The notes beneath the pieces were generated by a model. It searched no databases, was not told where the DNA came from, and saw nothing but the letters and a program-made list of their open reading frames with translations. This document shows, in pieces, positions 35,069 through 43,972 of a DNA stretch of 64,000 nucleotides (its first letter is position 1; every line of letters begins with the position of its first letter). The translations under genes were made by a program, and so were the position numbers. This DNA comes from an uncultured Bryobacterales bacterium. GTDB lineage: Bacteria > Acidobacteriota > Terriglobia > Bryobacterales > UBA6623. The DNA lies in assembly GCA_951813065.1 (NCBI GenBank), contig CATOTH010000009.1:558001-622000 (forward strand). The letters run 5' to 3'.

Positions 35069-35075
35069 CCTCCTT
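35069..35075 (-). promoter_or_regulatory. Strong Shine-Dalgarno site deciding the TonB receptor start
   Basis: AAGGAGG on the coding strand with a 7-base spacer to ATG 35061. It fixes the start against the 214-codon upstream open frame. Confidence 0.8.
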
Positions 35076-35089
35076 GCCGACTGGCACTA

Positions 35090-35756
35090 GATTGTAGCAA
35101 TGTCGCCGATAGATCTCTAAGGGTTTGAGGGACATCACTGAGGTGGTGAGCCTGAGATGCTCGCGACCGCCGGGGAAGCGCTTTTCCGCGAGGGTCCGAA
35201 AGTGCCTGCCGGTGGCAGCTGGCCAAATACACAAACAGCGGTCGCGACACCCGCTCTCGGAACCAGCTGAGTCTGCCGATGCCCTCGCCTAAGATATATG
35301 TGACTGACAGTGCCGCCAAGTCCGGGCAATCGGCAATTCGAAGCCCACTGCCGGAACCATTGAGTTCAAGCTCTGTAATCTTGCTGGAGCATCGCAGGAG
35401 CCCGCGAACGACGCCCCTCCCAGCCTGAATCCGTAGCGCGGGCCTTCGACCCAGCGCACCATCAGGGTGGATAAGGGAACGCATACGCAGAGGATCACGG
35501 TTGCTGCGATCAAACTGCCCCTCAGGGGCATACCAACCGAGCCCATCAGCAAAATGAACATGTCTGAGCCGGTGGTATAGGCGGTAGCTGAGCAAAAGCC
35601 GTACCAGGTTAAGTTGATACCCGACCAACAGTTCGCGGACGGCCGCTCCGGGACTGATCCGATGAACTGCCAGACCTCGCTCGGCAGGGCCTTGAATGCC
35701 CACCAGTACAAGGTTGTGACTGCGAATCCCAGCACCAGGATGAACAACTCATTCAT
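35090..35756 (-). pseudogene. Decayed prolipoprotein diacylglyceryl transferase-like gene
   Basis: From ATG 35756 a frame encodes a plausible membrane protein with WWAFKALPSEVWQF, SGINLTWYGFCSATAYTT, a hydrophobic LIAATVILCVCVPLS helix and RYGFRLGGASFAG. Similarity is then lost. In another minus-strand frame around 35262-35303 the segment YILGEGIGRLS appears, which resembles the GEGIGRL motif of Lgt-like proteins; the Cys- and Gly-rich tail that should follow is degraded. A frameshift or deletion therefore separates the halves, and the 3' end runs into the TonB receptor leader. Lgt transfers diacylglycerol to lipoprotein cysteines. This copy is unlikely to work. The family assignment is from recollection. 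Confidence 0.5.
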
Positions 35757-36025
35757 CTTGAAGCCTCGTTGCAAGCAGCAAGCGCACGGTCATTTCGGTA
35801 CTGTTGCAGTAGCGTTGCAAGCGGGTTACCGTTCGGTGAAGTCCTTGCGATCGACGGTGACCGACCATGACCTACATCGTTACTGGTGCAGGGTCGCCGC
35901 GTGGCTGGTCGACAGCGTCACGGCAATCCCGAACGACTAATGAACCAGGCGCGCCTTGGACATCGCCGAGACGAATCGGGCGCACCGCGCCAGAATAGCC
36001 CTCAAGCTAGGCGATAAATGGATGT

Positions 36026-37096
36026 TCACGCAGGTTGGCGGTCCTGCCATGAGCCGCCCTCTGCGCGCATCGCCAGCCAATCGGCGGTCTTGCCGAAGCC
36101 GCTCATGATCGCCGCCCCTACAGCGACATTCCATATCACGAGCAGCGTTAGCCAGCCAACGAGCGGAACCATTTGGATGACGATGGTCACCGCTGCTGCA
36201 AACATGGTTGCCAAGAAGGGCTTGAGTCCGCCGAACAGGTTGCGACCAATTCCAAATATCACGCCGCAATATCCCACAGCCGAGAGCACCACGAAAAGAA
36301 GCAGGAGTGGGATTGCCACCGGCACCAACATGGCGGCGACCAAGAAGGTAACGATGAGTGCCGCGCAAGTACCGAGGCCTATCAGGAAGCACGCCACGAT
36401 GTTTCCGGTGAATGCATTCGCGATTGTCTCAAGGCGCCTTAGTCCGAGTGTGATGTAGCCCAAACCCGTCAGGGCCATCAGTATTCCAAATATTCCTAGT
36501 GCCGCCAGGATCGACGCGCCGAGCACTCCCGACATCGCGAGCAAGCCGATCTGCCTTGCGCCGTATTCTTGGATTTGCCCCGAAACCGAGTTCGGCCGCA
36601 CATTGGAGGGGCTCCCCAGCACGCTTACGAGGTTGCCGGCAACCATCGCCCGAGGCCCGTCCATCTCGATCGTACCCATGACCGTGAATGCGTCGCGTCC
36701 CACTCTGTCCAGCAATCTCATTGCACCCAAAACGATGACGGCATTGCCACCGATCTGCCCCTCAGACTCGATCGAGCCGCCTAGAACAATCGCATCGCCG
36801 TGAATCATTCCATGGTTGACCAGCGATCCAAAGACTACGGTTGCCCCGTCCTTGACCTCGCCGTCCACCCGGATGGAACAAGCGACGCACGTTACGTGGT
36901 CCAGCGTGGTGCCGTCTTCCACGTGGATCGACTCCCCGATCAAGATTGGCTGCGATTCGGCGCGTGCCGATTGCATTGCGCAGGGGATCGCAGTAGCCAC
37001 GGCGAAAATAACGGCCGTACGAGCGCCGAGCCAATACACGCACCCTATACTACACTCGGCTTGAGAACCCCCTGGTTCGCGTAACTTGCCGTCCAT
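36026..37096 (-). CDS. Polymer-forming/bactofilin-like membrane protein
   Basis: The ATG at 37096 gives 356 residues; a GTG at 37039 would start directly at the signal-like helix (YWLGARTAVIFAVATAIPC) and is a real alternative. Residues about 55-170 are a repetitive beta-helix (VEDGTTLDHVTCVACSIRVD, VVFGSLVNHGMIHGDAIVLGG), the pattern of polymer-forming domains. Residues about 190-340 contain four or five transmembrane helices (SGVLGASILAALGIFGILMA, LIVTFLVAAMLVPVAIPLLL and others). Such proteins are thought to assemble or organise at the envelope, but no function is shown. The gene follows the M20 peptidase gene on the same strand after 80 bases. Confidence 0.75.
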   Translation of the reverse strand: MDGKLREPGGSQAECSIGCVYWLGARTAVIFAVATAIPCAMQSARAESQPILIGESIHVEDGTTLDHVTCVACSIRVDGEVKDGATVVFGSLVNHGMIHGDAIVLGGSIESEGQIGGNAVIVLGAMRLLDRVGRDAFTVMGTIEMDGPRAMVAGNLVSVLGSPSNVRPNSVSGQIQEYGARQIGLLAMSGVLGASILAALGIFGILMALTGLGYITLGLRRLETIANAFTGNIVACFLIGLGTCAALIVTFLVAAMLVPVAIPLLLLFVVLSAVGYCGVIFGIGRNLFGGLKPFLATMFAAAVTIVIQMVPLVGWLTLLVIWNVAVGAAIMSGFGKTADWLAMRAEGGSWQDRQPA

Positions 37097-37176
37097 CCTG
37101 GCCGTTGCTGGGGCCGGTCTTGCGGCTATATGGGACGGGGAAGGGGTTTGGGCATCAACCAGAGGGCTCTTGGGCG

Positions 37177-38424
37177 TCATTGCTGCTGGAGGCAAGCGAT
37201 CCCTAGGAGCAGCCGGCGCAGGCCCAGTTCTCTACCCTGGGGGTCGTACCACTCTCCCGGCGCATGTGCGTTCCCTCCCCGCCCGCCAGAGCCGAGAGCG
37301 ACCGTTGGCACGCCCGCCGCGAGAGGGATATTGGCGTCGGTGGAAGCGCATTCCAGACTCGACGAAATGCCAAGGTAAGCGTCTACGGCTTGGAAGCAGT
37401 CCGCAACAGGGTTCTCTGGAAGTGCCCGCGCTGCTGGCCGACTGCCAATCTCTCGCACCCGATAGCCCTTTAACCGGTCCGTTGCTCTTTGATTTTCGGC
37501 AAGCACGGCCATACGCCCCGCATCCTCGACCACCCTGGAAGCCTTCCAGATCTCCAGTTCGTCAGTTGACCTGATGTCGATCTTTGCCCGCGCGGTGCAG
37601 GGGATTGCATTGACGCCTGTACCGCCCTGCACGACACCTACGCTGAGTGTGGTTCGAGGCTGCGTAGGAAGCGGCGACTGGGTCATCAGACTAATGGCCC
37701 GCGCCATCGCGTGGATAGGGTTCGCTCTTCCGAAATCGTTCCAGCTATGCCCGCCGTGGCCCTCGATCACGAGTTCGAACCGCTTGCTCCCCAACGCCGC
37801 CGCCGTGATGTGACCTAAGGATGCTCCATCCACGACCAAGTACCGGTCGATGCTACCGGCAAATGCCGAGTGTTCGGCCACATACCGCATACCGTGCAGG
37901 TTGCCTTCACCCTCTTCGGCGACATTTGCGACGAGCAACGTGTTGCGAACAGGATCGTTGACGGGCGGTTTCCCAAGTAGCTTCGCTAAGGCAAGCAGGG
38001 CCGTAAGGCCAGTGCCGTTGTCTGTGACCCCGGGCCCGCGGATCATTCCGCTCGGATCGACGCGAATGTCCTCTGGTCGGGATGGAGCCAAGATCGTGTC
38101 CATGTGCGCAGTGACGGCAAGGTAAGGCAGCCTCTTGGAATACACGATCGGGACCACGACATTCCCCGCGGCATCAATGCGAGGCTGATGCCCAAGATCG
38201 GCGAAGACGCTTTGCAGATGCTCAGCTCGCCGGCCTTCGCGGAACGTAGGCGCTGGGATCCGGCAAAGGGCGACATGTTGCCGATTCAGCCATTGTTGGT
38301 CGCGCACAGCCTGCCCACATAACCGCCGAACTGTGGCAAGGGCCGCTGCGGAAGCGATTCGCCTGCTCCAGTCGGGTGTCACCGGAGGTTCGGTCGCAGA
38401 CCGGTGATGCGAACTCGTCACCAC
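37177..38424 (-). CDS. M20 family metallopeptidase
   Basis: The 415-residue protein fits M20 zinc peptidases or deacylases. Metal-site motifs are LAVTAHMDTIL (first His-Asp), GPGVTDNGTGLTALLAL (bridging Asp), LVANVAEEGEGNLHGMRYV (Glu-Glu) and the later STDANIPLAAGVPTVALGSGGRGG with HAPGEW near the end. The dimerisation lid occupies the middle. It cleaves peptides or N-acyl amino acids in the cytoplasm. The start is GTG at 38424, and the first 45 residues are poorly conserved, so a later start is possible. It is probably cotranscribed with the downstream polymer-forming protein gene. Confidence 0.88.
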   Translation of the reverse strand: MVTSSHHRSATEPPVTPDWSRRIASAAALATVRRLCGQAVRDQQWLNRQHVALCRIPAPTFREGRRAEHLQSVFADLGHQPRIDAAGNVVVPIVYSKRLPYLAVTAHMDTILAPSRPEDIRVDPSGMIRGPGVTDNGTGLTALLALAKLLGKPPVNDPVRNTLLVANVAEEGEGNLHGMRYVAEHSAFAGSIDRYLVVDGASLGHITAAALGSKRFELVIEGHGGHSWNDFGRANPIHAMARAISLMTQSPLPTQPRTTLSVGVVQGGTGVNAIPCTARAKIDIRSTDELEIWKASRVVEDAGRMAVLAENQRATDRLKGYRVREIGSRPAARALPENPVADCFQAVDAYLGISSSLECASTDANIPLAAGVPTVALGSGGRGGNAHAPGEWYDPQGRELGLRRLLLGIACLQQQ

Positions 38425-39066
38425 ACTTGGGAGTTTAGCAATGCGTCAGCGGGATAATCGAAACGGCAATCCGCAGCAGAGGCGGGAATCACTGGATTGA
38501 CGCGCGACCAGTGTATTGACTGAAGTCCCATGGGGCCGCGTTGGCGGCTGCGCCCGGCATCAGGATGGGCATGCCATTTCGGGACGATCGCTCGTTCGGG
38601 AATTGCTGGGAATGGCCTTCTCCGGTCGGCAATCGTCTCGGCGCGGGTGTACAGACGGCTAGCGAAGTGGCCGGGCCCTTCTTGTTGCACAAGGGTCGGA
38701 GGACTTCGAGTCCCGGTACAAGGCAGCCCCAGATGAAGCACTGCAGGTGGCTTGGCGACTGCTGCTAGCAGTTGCTGCGAGGGCTTCGATCCCAGACGCT
38801 GATGGCTTGGGTCAAGGGCGACCCAGGTCAGTGCTTCGGAACGAGGAGTCCTCCCTCTTTCGCCGGGCATCGCATGATTGGGCTCATCATGCTCGTCTCA
38901 ATTGCGGGTTTGCCCCATTGAGGGCATGCTAAGTTTCAGGGATGAGTCTTGTTTGCTCGGGCGCGGTCCGCAATGAATTGGCCGGTCGTTTCTCTCGGAG
39001 GATCATCCTGGTAGCCACGGCGTTGTTCTCGTCAGGCCACGCCGCAAGTGGCCAGAAAGACTGACC
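38425..39066. other. 642-base intergenic stretch with a possible 40-codon leader
   Basis: No supported gene of normal size lies here; several overlapping frames on both strands have no domain. A 40-codon frame (38942-39064) with a signal-like hydrophobic run (RIILVATALFSSGHAASG) ends two bases before the PfkB start. It could be a small leader or the stump of a lost exported protein. Confidence 0.4.
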
Positions 39067-40020
39067 GTGAAGAAGACATTTGATGTTGTCGGCGTGGGGC
39101 TCAACGCTACCGACACCCTCTTGCTGGTCCCACACTTTCCGGCGTACGGTGGCAAGGCTCCCTTCGTCCGGGAGATCCTGTCCCCTGGCGGGCAGGTTGC
39201 CAGCGCCATGGTGACCTGCGTCAAGCTCGGGCTCAGGACCAAGTACATAGGCAGCGTAGGAGACGACGAGCGGGGAAGGATCTTGATGCAGACGCTTGAG
39301 GGCTCGGGGATCGACATCTCCCACGTCCAGCTGCGCCGCGACTGCCCGAATCAGTCCGCGTACATCGTGATCGATCAGACGACTGGGGAGCGCACAATCC
39401 TCTGGCAGCGTCCTGATTGCCTCAGGATCGTGCCGGAGCAGATCACTCCCGACCAAATCCATTGCGCGAGGCTACTGCATATTGATGGCCATGACACCAC
39501 AGCTGTCGAGCACGCCGCGCGAATCGCCAAGACAGGAGGCATTCCAGTCACGGTCGATGTTGACACGATCTATCACGGGTTTGATCGCGTTTTGCCCTAT
39601 GTGGACTACCTGATCGCGAGCACCAACTTTCCTACCGAATGGACCAGCCAGCGCGATCCGTTCCTCGCGCTTGAGCTGATCCAGAAGGAATATGGCATGA
39701 AGGTCGCGTCGATGACGCTCGGGCCGTACGGGGCCATGGCCCTCGCCGAGGGGCAGTTCCATTATTCCCCTGCATTTGTTGTGAATTGCCAAGACACCAC
39801 CGGGGCTGGCGACGTCTTCCACGGCGCATTCGGGTATGCGGTGATCAAGGGGTACTCGATCGATGACGCGTTGGATTTCTCGAACGCCATGGCCGCTCTG
39901 AACTGCAAGGCCCTTGGCGCCCAAGGAGGAATCCAAAGCCTTGATGCGGCCCGCAATCTGATTGCGACGGGCGAGCGGCGCGCGAATCCCGATTTCAGCA
40001 GCCAACGAGCACGCCTCTGA
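39067..40020 (+). CDS. PfkB/ribokinase-family sugar kinase
   Basis: The 317-residue ATP-dependent kinase has an N-terminal substrate-recognition segment (LSPGGQVASAMVTCVKLG) and the signature DTTGAGDVFHGAFGYA containing the catalytic Asp. GLNATDTLLLVPHFPAYGGK is the usual PfkB opening. It starts with GTG at 39067. Compared with the other PfkB gene in the window (17.5 kb) it is closer to ribokinase or fructokinase members in length and motif spacing. The sugar is not known. It begins a plus-strand run, followed after 15 bases by the rhomboid protease gene, suggesting cotranscription without an obvious functional link. Confidence 0.88.
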   Translation: MKKTFDVVGVGLNATDTLLLVPHFPAYGGKAPFVREILSPGGQVASAMVTCVKLGLRTKYIGSVGDDERGRILMQTLEGSGIDISHVQLRRDCPNQSAYIVIDQTTGERTILWQRPDCLRIVPEQITPDQIHCARLLHIDGHDTTAVEHAARIAKTGGIPVTVDVDTIYHGFDRVLPYVDYLIASTNFPTEWTSQRDPFLALELIQKEYGMKVASMTLGPYGAMALAEGQFHYSPAFVVNCQDTTGAGDVFHGAFGYAVIKGYSIDDALDFSNAMAALNCKALGAQGGIQSLDAARNLIATGERRANPDFSSQRARL

Positions 40021-40035
40021 TGGCGCGCCCAGAAA

Positions 40036-40728
40036 ATGATTCCTCTGCGAGACCACGGCCCGACTCGAACGGGGGTCCCATTTGTCACTTGGGCACTGAT
40101 AGCCGCGAATGCAGCGGTGTTTTTGTACCAAGTCGTTCTGGCCGCCGAGGCCCCGCAGCTTGAACGAGCCTTGATCTACTCGCTTGGGGTTGTACCAGAG
40201 CGTGTGTGGGCGGCGGCAACCGGGACTCAGCCGGAGCTTGCGGTGGTGTTGTCCATGATTACGTCGATGTTCCTTCACGGGGGATGGATGCATCTGATCG
40301 GGAACCTCTGGTTCCTCTGGATCTTCGGTGACAACGTCGAGGACGCGCTCGGGCATGGAGTCTTCTTGGTCTTCTACGTCGGCTGCGGGGTCGTGGCGGC
40401 GAGCACGCAAGTCCTAGCGGATCCGGGCTCCAGCATTCCGATGGTCGGAGCGAGCGGGGCGATTGCAGGTGTGATGGGAGCCTATCTCATCCGATTCCCA
40501 CGAGCACGCATTACAGTGCTCGTCCCGATTATTGTCTTCTGGACCACCTTCGAGGTGCCGGCATTTGTGATGCTTTCGATCTGGCTTGTGATCCAGGTCC
40601 TGAGTGGCACAGGCGCCGCGAGCGGCGGGGTCGCTTGGTGGGCGCATATCGGCGGATTTCTGGCGGGGATGGCGTTTCTGCTCATACGAACCCGGACCCG
40701 ATATCGATCCCGCCGTGGAAGTCAATGA
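40036..40728 (+). CDS. Rhomboid-family intramembrane serine protease
   Basis: The 230-residue protein has six transmembrane segments. The catalytic Ser is in MVGASGAIAGVMGAYLIRFP, and the catalytic His is in WWAHIGGFLAGMAFL. The loop SMITSMFLHGGWMHLIGNLWFLWIFGDNVED is the conserved L1/TM2 region of this subfamily. It cleaves membrane-anchored substrates within the bilayer. The substrate is unknown. It starts with ATG at 40036, 15 bases after the kinase stop, and is followed by the glutaredoxin-like gene. Confidence 0.93.
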   Translation: MIPLRDHGPTRTGVPFVTWALIAANAAVFLYQVVLAAEAPQLERALIYSLGVVPERVWAAATGTQPELAVVLSMITSMFLHGGWMHLIGNLWFLWIFGDNVEDALGHGVFLVFYVGCGVVAASTQVLADPGSSIPMVGASGAIAGVMGAYLIRFPRARITVLVPIIVFWTTFEVPAFVMLSIWLVIQVLSGTGAASGGVAWWAHIGGFLAGMAFLLIRTRTRYRSRRGSQ

Positions 40729-40813
40729 GTGGGAGTCGCCGCCTATCGGCTAGAACACGATGCCGCGCCGCTCAAGGCGCCCGACGGACCGCTGGCATAC
40801 TGGAGGGACGGGC

Positions 40814-41044
40814 ATGTTGCGCGTCACCCTGTACAGCCGTCCCGGTTGCCGATTGTGCGAAACCGCCCGACGGGAATTGGAGGCTGCCGTCAAGCACATC
40901 ACGGTTGAGGAGATCGATGTTGACTGCGATCCACAACTTCGGGCCCGCTATGGATACGATGTGCCGGTGGCGGTCGCAGATGGACGCGAGCTTTTCCGGC
41001 ATCGATTCGACCCAGCTTGTATCGAGACGATCCGCGCCAGCTAG
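40814..41044 (+). CDS. Glutaredoxin-family protein (DUF836-like)
   Basis: The 76-residue thioredoxin-fold protein starts RVTLYSRPGCRLCETARREL, with a CxxC active site (C11, C14) and a cis-Pro in YDVPVAVADGREL. It belongs to the short glutaredoxin-like group seen in many genomes and is likely a thiol-redox carrier. The ATG at 40814 is chosen because GGAGGG lies eight bases upstream and the fold starts there; an in-frame extension of 18 codons has no conservation. The alcohol dehydrogenase gene follows after six bases. Confidence 0.85.
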   Translation: MLRVTLYSRPGCRLCETARRELEAAVKHITVEEIDVDCDPQLRARYGYDVPVAVADGRELFRHRFDPACIETIRAS

Positions 41045-41050
41045 AAAGCC

Positions 41051-42343
41051 ATGAGCGACGCCAAAGAACCCTTGGAGCGAGCCGTCGAGCTTGCGACCTC
41101 AAACATCCGATTCGGTCCGGGAGTTACGAGGGAGCTTGGGCCGGATCTCGCCGATCGCGGGCTCACGAATGCCTTTGTGCTCACTGATCGATATTTGACA
41201 GACCTCCCCCCTGTCCAAGTAGCGCTTGCGTCACTTGAGGATGCCGGGATCCGGGCAACCGTGTATCGCGATGTTGCTGTGGAGCCGACCGATGCTTCCT
41301 TCCGCGACGCGATTCGAGCGGCAGAGCGCTGTTCTCCGGACGTATTCGTCGCAGTCGGCGGCGGCTCGACGATCGACACTGCGAAAGCCGCCAATCTGTA
41401 TTCGACGTATCCCGCCGACTTCCTCGACTACGTCAATCCTCCCATCGGTCTCGGCAGGCCCGTTCCCGGCCCGTTGAAGCCGTTGTTTGCTGTGCCCACG
41501 ACTGCGGGGACAGGCAGCGAGACAACCGGTGTCGCGATATTCGATCTTGTGGAAATGCGCGCAAAGACCGGCATTGCGGACCGAGGCCTGAAACCCACCC
41601 TCGGACTGCTGGATCCCGACAACACCCGCACTCTTCCTCCGGCCGTGGCCGCGTCAACAGGGCTTGACGTGCTGTCTCACGCAATCGAATCCTACACCGC
41701 GGCAGACTATCGCGAGCGGGTCGCGCCCGATCGCCCGAAGTATCGGCCAGCCTACCAGGGCGCAAACCCAATCAGCGACGTTTGGTCGCTGGAAGCCCTT
41801 CGAATGGTCAGGAGCTATTTGCCGCGCGCGGTGGAAGACCCGTCGGACGATGAGGCGCGCGGAATGATGCTTCTGGCCGCATCCTATGCCGGAATCGGCT
41901 TCGGCAACGCCGGAGTGCACCTGCCCCATGGCATGTCCTATCCGGTATCTGGCATGGTCAAGACCTTCCGCATGCCCGGGTATCCGACCGAGCATCCGAT
42001 GGTGCCGCACGGCATTTCGGTCATTCTCAACGCTCCGGCTGTCTTCCGCTTCACTGCTGCCGCCGGCCCGCACCGGCATCTGGCCGCAGCCGCGGCCCTC
42101 GGAGGGGCTGTCGAGGGGGTCCGAAGCGAGGATGCAGGTGAGGCACTCGCAAGTTCCATTGTTGGATTCATGCGCCGCCTAGGGACGCCGAGCGGCCTGG
42201 AAGAATTGGGTTACACCAAGACGGACATTCCGGCGCTTGTCCAAGCCACCTTGCCCCAGCACCGGGTAACAAAGCTGTCTCCGCGTCCGTTCTCGGAGCA
42301 TGACCTTTCGACGATGTTTGCCGATGCGCTCAGGTCTTGGTGA
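41051..42343 (+). CDS. Iron-containing alcohol dehydrogenase, hydroxyacid-oxoacid transhydrogenase type
   Basis: The 430-residue protein belongs to group III metal-dependent alcohol dehydrogenases. The NAD-binding VGGGSTIDTAKAANL, the metal-site region LDVLSHAIESYTA, and AGVHLPHGMSYPVSG are clear. The insert EHPMVPHGISVILNAPAVF and the total length match mammalian ADHFE1-like hydroxyacid-oxoacid transhydrogenases, which interconvert 4-hydroxybutyrate and 2-oxoglutarate. Metal ligands are intact. The gene is last in the plus-strand run starting with the PfkB kinase. The true substrate is inferred from family resemblance only. Confidence 0.88.
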   Translation: MSDAKEPLERAVELATSNIRFGPGVTRELGPDLADRGLTNAFVLTDRYLTDLPPVQVALASLEDAGIRATVYRDVAVEPTDASFRDAIRAAERCSPDVFVAVGGGSTIDTAKAANLYSTYPADFLDYVNPPIGLGRPVPGPLKPLFAVPTTAGTGSETTGVAIFDLVEMRAKTGIADRGLKPTLGLLDPDNTRTLPPAVAASTGLDVLSHAIESYTAADYRERVAPDRPKYRPAYQGANPISDVWSLEALRMVRSYLPRAVEDPSDDEARGMMLLAASYAGIGFGNAGVHLPHGMSYPVSGMVKTFRMPGYPTEHPMVPHGISVILNAPAVFRFTAAAGPHRHLAAAAALGGAVEGVRSEDAGEALASSIVGFMRRLGTPSGLEELGYTKTDIPALVQATLPQHRVTKLSPRPFSEHDLSTMFADALRSW

Positions 42344-42401
42344 CCGGAGCTCGCTGGCGGATCCCCGACGCTGCCCACACAAGGATCGCAGCCCGGGGAG
42401 G

Positions 42402-43394
42402 TCAGGAAAGCGGTTGTCCGGCTCTCTGCGACGCGAGAATCGCCGCGCCCTGTGTTACGGCACCCTCTCGCAACGTCGATCCGACAAGCGAATAGTTCTG
42501 TCGAAAATAGGGCACCACCATGGGCTTGATGAGTTCTCCGAGCAGACTTAGTAGCTTGGGGCTCGAAGTGCCCAAGCCGCCACCCACTACCACGCGCTCG
42601 GGCACGAGCAGGTTGATCGTCGCCGCTAGGGCCACCGCCAGCCGCTGCAGTGCCTGCACGACGACTCGCTCTGCAAAACGATCGCCGGCCTCCCAGCTGC
42701 GGATAATCCGTTCGCTTCCGACCGGCATGGCCCCGTGGCCGGCTTCCGCCAAGGCCGAGCGGCTCCACTCCGATGGATGTCGTTCCGCCAGAACGCGGCA
42801 GAAGTTGCTCAAGCCCGGTCCGGAACACATCGCTTCGACACAGCCCCGGTTGCCGCAGCAGCATTCGGGTCCGTCGGGGTCCACAACGATATGACCGATC
42901 TCGGTTTCCCCGAGGTCTCCCAGCGCCAGGATCTGCCCGTCAAGTACAAATCCTCCGCCCACTCCGGTTCCGAGGGTGATGTAGAAGACCGATCTCGCAT
43001 CCTTCCCGGCCCCGAAATGAGCTTCCGCGAGCGCGGCCAGCTTGCAGTCATTCTCGACATGCACCGGTACCTGAAAGCGCAGTTTCAGTTCGCTAGCGAC
43101 ATCCACATCCTCCCAACCTTCTTCGTGCAGGCACAGGTCAGGACGGTTCGTGGACCGCTGCACCGTTCCACCGAATCCAAATCCAATCGCGTGCAGTTGG
43201 CTGGTCCTGATCCCTTCGTCTGCGAGCAGGTCTTCGGCTACCTCAAGGACGCTTCGAAAGCTCTCGGCGGCCTTGTCACCTTTCATCCGGCGGACCACTG
43301 CCATTCGCGAAAGACGGGCATCGCGCCCCGCGATTCCGGCAACGAGCTTGGTTCCACCGGTCTCGAATGCAAGAAAGTGCGGTTCGGCGTTCAT
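42402..43394 (-). CDS. ROK-family sugar kinase or regulator
   Basis: The 330-residue protein has the N-terminal phosphate loop FETGGTKLVAGIA, the ROK signature with FYITLGTGVGGGFVLDG, and the zinc-binding segment GPECCCGNRGCVEAMCSGPG, all present. There is no N-terminal helix-turn-helix, so it is more likely a hexokinase-like enzyme (glucokinase, mannokinase or fructokinase) than a repressor. The start ATG 43394 overlaps the rdgB stop (ATGA), which gives coupled translation. It completes a minus-strand operon rph-rdgB-ROK. The sugar is unknown. Confidence 0.9.
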   Translation of the reverse strand: MNAEPHFLAFETGGTKLVAGIAGRDARLSRMAVVRRMKGDKAAESFRSVLEVAEDLLADEGIRTSQLHAIGFGFGGTVQRSTNRPDLCLHEEGWEDVDVASELKLRFQVPVHVENDCKLAALAEAHFGAGKDARSVFYITLGTGVGGGFVLDGQILALGDLGETEIGHIVVDPDGPECCCGNRGCVEAMCSGPGLSNFCRVLAERHPSEWSRSALAEAGHGAMPVGSERIIRSWEAGDRFAERVVVQALQRLAVALAATINLLVPERVVVGGGLGTSSPKLLSLLGELIKPMVVPYFRQNYSLVGSTLREGAVTQGAAILASQRAGQPLS

Positions 43395-43972
43395 TGGTGC
43401 TCCCGAATCCAAGCGAGCATGGCCCGGTAAGCCTTCCCGCGATGACTGTGCTTCCACTTGGCTTCGCTGCTCAAGCGACCGAAACTCTTGCGAAGCGGCG
43501 GATAGTGGAACAACGGATCATAGCCAAATCCGCGGCAGCCGGAGTGTCTCCTCAATATCCGCCCGTCAACCTGACCGCGAAACGTCGCAACTGGATTGCC
43601 GTCCTTGACGAGCGCGATGGAGCACACGAACCGAGCGGTGCGTTCGTGGGTCGGGACGTCATCCAGTCTTTGCAACAGCAGGCGATTGTTGGCGAGGTCG
43701 TCGCATTCGGGACCAGCAAACCGCGCCGACAACACGCCGGGCGCTCCCCCCAGCGCGTCGACCTCGATCCCGGAGTCGTCGGCGAACAGCCATTCCGCCC
43801 CCTCGGCAGAGGCGTAGCACATGGCCTTCTCCAGCGCGTTCGCCTCGAAAGTATCACCGGTCTCGGGGCAGTCCCGGCTGAGGCAGCCTCGTAAGAGAAC
43901 ATCCGCTCCGGCCGCATTCCGAAACTCCAAGAGCTTGTGCTGATTGGAGGTAGCACAGACCAGTTCAAGCAT
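43391..43972 (-). CDS. rdgB: Non-canonical purine NTP pyrophosphatase (RdgB/HAM1)
   Basis: The 193-residue enzyme hydrolyses ITP, dITP and XTP to monophosphates, keeping deaminated purines out of nucleic acids. Motifs are CATSNQHKLLEF, TFEANALEKAMCYA, FADDSGIEVDALGGAPGV, GYDPLFHYPPLRKSFGRL and HRGKAYRAM at the C-terminus. It overlaps rph by eight bases upstream and the ROK gene by four bases downstream. The rph-rdgB pairing is a frequent bacterial arrangement. Confidence 0.95.
   Translation of the reverse strand: MLELVCATSNQHKLLEFRNAAGADVLLRGCLSRDCPETGDTFEANALEKAMCYASAEGAEWLFADDSGIEVDALGGAPGVLSARFAGPECDDLANNRLLLQRLDDVPTHERTARFVCSIALVKDGNPVATFRGQVDGRILRRHSGCRGFGYDPLFHYPPLRKSFGRLSSEAKWKHSHRGKAYRAMLAWIREHQ

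Noticed and set aside
35061..35703. Upstream extension of the TonB receptor frame by 214 codons
   Set aside because: A strong ribosome binding site and signal peptide start at 35061; the upstream part is antisense or relic sequence.
39472..40410. 312-codon minus-strand frame across the PfkB and rhomboid genes
   Set aside because: It is antisense to two clearly recognisable proteins and has no domain.
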